This document shows, one piece after another, positions 59,948-64,000 of a stretch of 64,000 nucleotides of DNA; position 1 is the stretch's first letter, and each line of letters opens with the position of its first letter. Both the position numbers and the translations under genes were made by a program. The notes below the pieces were generated by a model. That model was given only the letters and a program-made list of their open reading frames with translations, was not told the origin of the DNA and made no database searches. The stretch is from Azolla pinnata (lineage: Eukaryota > Streptophyta > Polypodiopsida > Salviniales > Salviniaceae): the NCBI GenBank assembly GCA_037176905.1, contig JBBBWG010002114.1:38672-102671 (forward strand), given 5' to 3'.

Positions 59948-61405
59948 TGAAACCCTAACCCTAACTCTAACCCTAACCCTAGAATCCCTCTTCTTGAAAC
60001 CCTAACCCTAGAATCCCTCTTCTTGAAACCCTAACCCTAGAATCCCTCTGCGTGAAACCCTAACCCTAGAATCCCTCCACGTGAAACCCTAACCCTAGAA
60101 CCCCTCATCATGAAAACCTAACCCTAGAATCCCTCTTCTTGAAACCCTAACCCTAGAATCCCTCTTCTTGAAACCCTAACCCTAGAATCCCTCCACGTGA
60201 AACCCTAACCCTAGAATCCCTCCTCATGAAACCCTAACCCTAGAATCCCTCTTCTTCAAACCCTAACCCTAGAATCCCTCTGCGTGAAACCCTAACCGTA
60301 CAATTCCTCCTCGTGAAACCCTAAGGAATCCCTCCACGTGGAACCCTAACCCTAGAATCCCTCCGCTTGAAAGCCTAACCCTAGAATCCCTCCGCTTGAA
60401 ACCCTAACCCTAGAATCCCTCTTCTTGAAACCCTAACCCTAGAATCCCTCTGCGTGAAACCCTAACCCTACAATTCCTCCTCGTGAAACCCTAAGGAATC
60501 CCTCCGCATGGAACCCTAACCCTAGAATCCCTCCGCGTGAAACCCTAACCCTAGAATTCCTCCGCGTGAAACCCTAACCCTAGATTCCACCCAAGCAAAA
60601 CCCTGAGCCTAGAATCCCCCGCGCGTGAAACCCTAACGCTAGAATCCCTCCACACGAAACCCTAACCCTAGAATCCCTCCACGCGAAACCCTAACCCTAG
60701 AATCCGCCTAGGTGAAACCCTAAACTAGAATCCCTCCACATGAAACCCTAACCCTAGAATCCCTCCTCGTGAAACCCTAACCTAGAATCCCTCTGCGTGA
60801 AACCCTAACCTAGAATCCCTTTGCGTGAAACCCTAACCCTAGATTCTGCCTGGGTGAAACCCTGACCCTAGAATCCCTCCACGTGAAACCCTAACCCTAG
60901 AATCCTTCTACGTAAAACCCTAACCTTAGAATCCCTCTGCATGAAACCCTGATCCTAGAATCTCTCCACGTGAAACCCTAACCCTAGAATCCCTCCTCAC
61001 GAAACCCTAACCCTAGAATCCCTCCGCGTGAAACCCTAACCCTAGAATCCCTCCGCATGAAACCCTAACCCTAGAATCCCTCCGTGTGAAAGTTGAAACC
61101 CTAACCTCGAGCTCATCTGTTGTGAGACCCTAACCCTGGGATCCGCCTGCGTGAAACTCTAACCAAGAATGCATTCGTGTGAACCCTAACCCTAGAATCC
61201 TCAATGTGAAACCCTGACCCTAGAATCCTAACCTAGAATCAGACCTAGAATGAATCCCCAAACCTAGAATCAGACCGTCTGAAACCCTAACCTAGAATTT
61301 GTCTGTGTGAACCCCAACCCCAAATCCATCCCTGTGAAACCCGAACCTAGAATCCGTCTATGTGAAACCCTAAACCTAGAATTCGTCTCTGTGGAACTCT
61401 AACCC
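59948..61405. repeat. 29-bp minisatellite carrying a telo-box in nearly every unit
   Basis: The unit is GAAACCCTAACCCTAGAATC followed by CCTCCGCGT or CCTCTTCTT (29 bp). It is regular from 59948 to about 61090 (about 39 unit lengths) and decays to about 61405. Each unit holds AAACCCTAA and CCCTAG. Variation is concentrated in the last six to seven bases, giving sub-families such as TTCTT, GCGTG, ACGTG. Confidence 0.95.
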
Positions 61406-63659
61406 TAACCAAAGGCAAAGGGCAAGTCTGGCAAACAACAAATCGGAGTGTCAGAAGAATTAGGGAGCTCAGAGCGAAGAAGTCCTTTCACCACAAGGCT
61501 CATCGACAAGTCAGATCCTTGCTTATATATATATACATGGGATTATTGGCGGTGAACGATATATACATCGAAATGCATCATCGCTAATCAAAGGCTATCG
61601 TTGATTCGATCTGATCAATCGATCTGATCGATCGCACATGATCGAGATTAACTCGTAACTAACTAGTTATTAATAACGAGAGTGCATTGAAAGATCGGAT
61701 ACCAACTTCGCATGTGTGTGTGTTTGTGTGTGAGTAAGAGAGCTATGCACCACATGTTCTATGAATAGAAGTCATGAAATTTTCCACACATGCACGATAA
61801 ACTATCTCAATCGTCGATAAGCTATCTTGGTCGATCCATCATCGCAGCTTTATATATCCACATGATTTCCATCGCCTACATATCAATGATATAACAATTA
61901 TAATGATTCAATTCGACGTTGGTGGATTAAGCTCAATGCGTGATTTGATTAATCGATTCTCGTACTGGTTCACTAATCCCATAGATCGACTGCAAAACTC
62001 GTATCGAATTCATCGTGCAATTCCACGGCAATCTTTTCTCGCTAATTTTATTGATATTGCATCGATGCTATTGTTCGATCACCAATTAGATTAATTTCAT
62101 AGGCATCAAATGGGGTTTTTTTTTTAATAATCATGGGCATCAAACCATACTCACCAAAAACTGATGGGCATCAAATAGTAAATCTGAGACGATGTTGGGC
62201 GCATAAACGTATGTTTTTTTGCACCCCGCCTCTCCCCCAAATCCACGGATCTCAATCGACATTTTTGTTCTACGAATGAACAAGTCGAACTCGTGCGAAA
62301 CAAGAGTCCCAAAAAATGTGCGATTCATTACGATTCATGCACTTAGATTTCTCCTTTCTAATCGATCGTCTTCATTCGATCGATCCGTTCGAGAGTAGCC
62401 GCGCTTCGCTTTGTTGATGATTTTGCACGCGGAAGGGAGAGTCAAAGCATGCAAGTGTTGCCTAGCTCTAATCTATTGCCAGATACCGTCTTTGACCGTG
62501 TATCAGAAGGAGAGCTTCGACACACGCAAAGAAGATGGGCATGCAAAGGGTGGCCAATTAACTACGCATGCATTATATGTATACATGCATGTATGTATGA
62601 ATTGTGGTCAAAGATCATGAGCAGCATTATGCTCGTGCTCACGGCAACTGCGAGATCGCATCAATGAGACAAGGTCATACATATATATATAAAACATTGC
62701 ACCACATAAGAGCATCCAAGTCAAAGCTATCTCTGGTTATGCAGTAGAACCTCATCTTGTAATTGTTTGAACAGAATCTGATTCAAATTCAAAGCATCTA
62801 GCTTAACATCAGGATTTAGGGTTTAGGGTTTAGGATTTAGGGTTTAAGATTGTGAAGCTCCCTCCTCGGCGCCACATTTCAAACAAGCTCCCATTAAAAT
62901 CGAGGCTATAACAAGTCAAAGTTAATTTTTAACGAGCTAAAATCGATCTATGAAATCAACGCGAAAAATAGTTAAGAGTCATGTCAGTCCTATACAACAC
63001 CGATGCGCGCGGTATAACCGTTATTAATAGTCACGATAATAAAACATTGTGTTCTAGCTTCCTTTTTTTCCACAAAAAAAAAATCATACTGGTATTAATG
63101 GGGTGCACTGTACAAATTGAACTCGCATGAGCACTGCGAATTGTTCTCTCTTTAGTTAAGTATCAGACAAAATCGAATCTTTGCATGGACCTAGACATAT
63201 TACCGATATAAACTATTACAAAGCTAGCTTTATAGTTACTCATATTGGGACTTCTTTTGGTGTCTCTCCCTTAATAAGAATAAGAAATGACACAAACTTC
63301 TTTCATTTATCCTCACAAGAGGAGGATGAATGTCTCGACTCGAGCCTGAATTCCTGTCGACAGAATCGGAAGCCCCCTTCGATTTTACCTAAAGATTATT
63401 GGTCAGTTTGTCAGACAAGTTTGATGGGACAAGGGCATGTCTTCATGAGTTTATCAATCTGATTCGACTTATTATTCGGGGAATATAAAGGCTATTTGGG
63501 TTTGGAAATGACGGGTGATCGATGACAATTCTGCTGCTGAATGAAGCAGCATAGTCGAGAGGTAGCATCAACAGAAGAGCAACATAGCAAGAGCCATGCA
63601 ATCGAATGACTCGTGACAAGCAAAGCAACCCAAGATCGGACCACAGTCTAGTGTCGAAG
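61406..63659. other. AT-rich spacer, no supported gene
   Basis: No supported coding region. Several GATCGAT-rich stretches occur near 61600-61640 and 62340-62390. A weak F-box-like segment near 62450-62560 (plus strand) is too short to call. Confidence 0.45.
62813..62850 (+). repeat. Short interstitial telomere-type run
   Basis: About five TTTAGGG-type units, two of them changed to TTTAGGA. Confidence 0.85.
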
Positions 63660-64000
63660 ACACAATTCTGCTTCTGCTTCTGCTTCTGTTTCTTTTCTTT
63701 TCCTTTGTTTTCATAAATGTATGATTACATTAAAATAACACAACAATACAAAACAAGCTTTGCTATCAAAACTACTTCAAAAGTAGGGATGTGGCAAGGG
63801 CAACCTTCCAAGGTGCTGCTTCTATTTTCTTCTACTTCTATTTCTGTTGCTTCTGCTTATGCTTCTGTTTCTTTTCTTTTCTTTTGTTTTCATAAATGTA
63901 TGATTATATTAAAATAATACAATAATACAAAACAAGCTTTGCTATCAAAACTACTTCAAAAGTAGGGATGTGGCAAGGGCAACCTTCCAAGGTGCTGCTT
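63660..64000. repeat. 179-bp tandem repeat running off the right edge
   Basis: CATAAATGTATGATTA begins at 63712 and again at 63891, and AAGTAGGGATGTGGCAAGGG at 63781 and 63960: a constant offset of 179 bp. About 1.9 units are visible, with few differences between them. The unit includes a TTCTGCTTCTG-rich part and an A/T-rich part. The array continues beyond the window. Confidence 0.85.

Noticed and set aside
59481-60005. Several overlapping frames with S/L or R/E runs
   Set aside because: They are translations of GA/CT microsatellites.
63181-63462. 93-aa plus-strand frame
   Set aside because: No recognisable motif and no splice-linked neighbours; frames of this length arise by chance in AT-rich spacers.

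Overview
This is nuclear DNA from a land plant, and the sequence points to a seed-free plant, most likely a fern or a lycophyte (a hornwort is possible). Genes are large, with GT-AG introns of roughly 70-1,250 bp and AT-rich spacers. Telomere-type motifs (TTTAGGG/CCCTAAA) recur in the spacers. Two genes narrow the lineage. A coiled-coil protein of the CCDC96/CFAP184 family (17.9-24.2 kb) is an axonemal component, expected only where sperm are flagellated, so a flowering plant is very unlikely. An intronless PPR editing factor (0.5-3.0 kb) carries the KPAxA signature and a GDMF ending of the DYW:KP variant, which is known from hornworts, lycophytes and ferns and linked to U-to-C editing.

Eight protein genes can be modelled; exon coordinates and phases were worked out by hand and all close in frame. 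From left to right they are: PPR-DYW:KP protein (+, 531-3023, one exon); nucleolar GTP-binding protein NOG1 (-, 4545-6554, one exon); receptor-like cytoplasmic kinase of the RLCK-VI type (+, 9772-12460, 7 exons, 394 aa); alpha-tubulin (-, 13280-15528, 4 exons, 450 aa); CCDC96/CFAP184-like protein (+, 17911-24237, 10 exons, 407 aa); a hybrid histidine kinase with a HAMP domain and two receiver domains (-, 25068-33526, 14 exons, 1,003 aa, with an apparent frameshift in the last exon); glutamate decarboxylase GAD (-, 36711-40694, 8 exons, 512 aa); and a SPIRRIG-type BEACH protein (-, 42989-57219, 19 exons, 3,518 aa).

The genes are not a pathway or operon. NOG1/RLCK and alpha-tubulin/CFAP184 are divergent pairs, and RLCK/tubulin and CFAP184/kinase are convergent pairs. 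Tubulin next to an axonemal protein is suggestive but could be chance.

The other main theme is local tandem duplication. Short arrays sit in introns (histidine kinase 27.4 and 31.4 kb, GAD 39.5 kb), over the GAD stop codon (36.55-36.73 kb), and upstream of genes (33.8-34.6, 41.0-41.3 and 58-59 kb). Telomere-derived arrays lie at 35.2-36.05 kb (a degenerate two-subunit repeat of about 150 bp) and 59.95-61.4 kb (a 29-bp unit with a telo-box in nearly every copy). A 179-bp tandem repeat runs off the right edge. One decayed Ty3/Gypsy fragment is likely near 7.1 kb. No rRNA, tRNA, CRISPR array or intact transposon was recognised.
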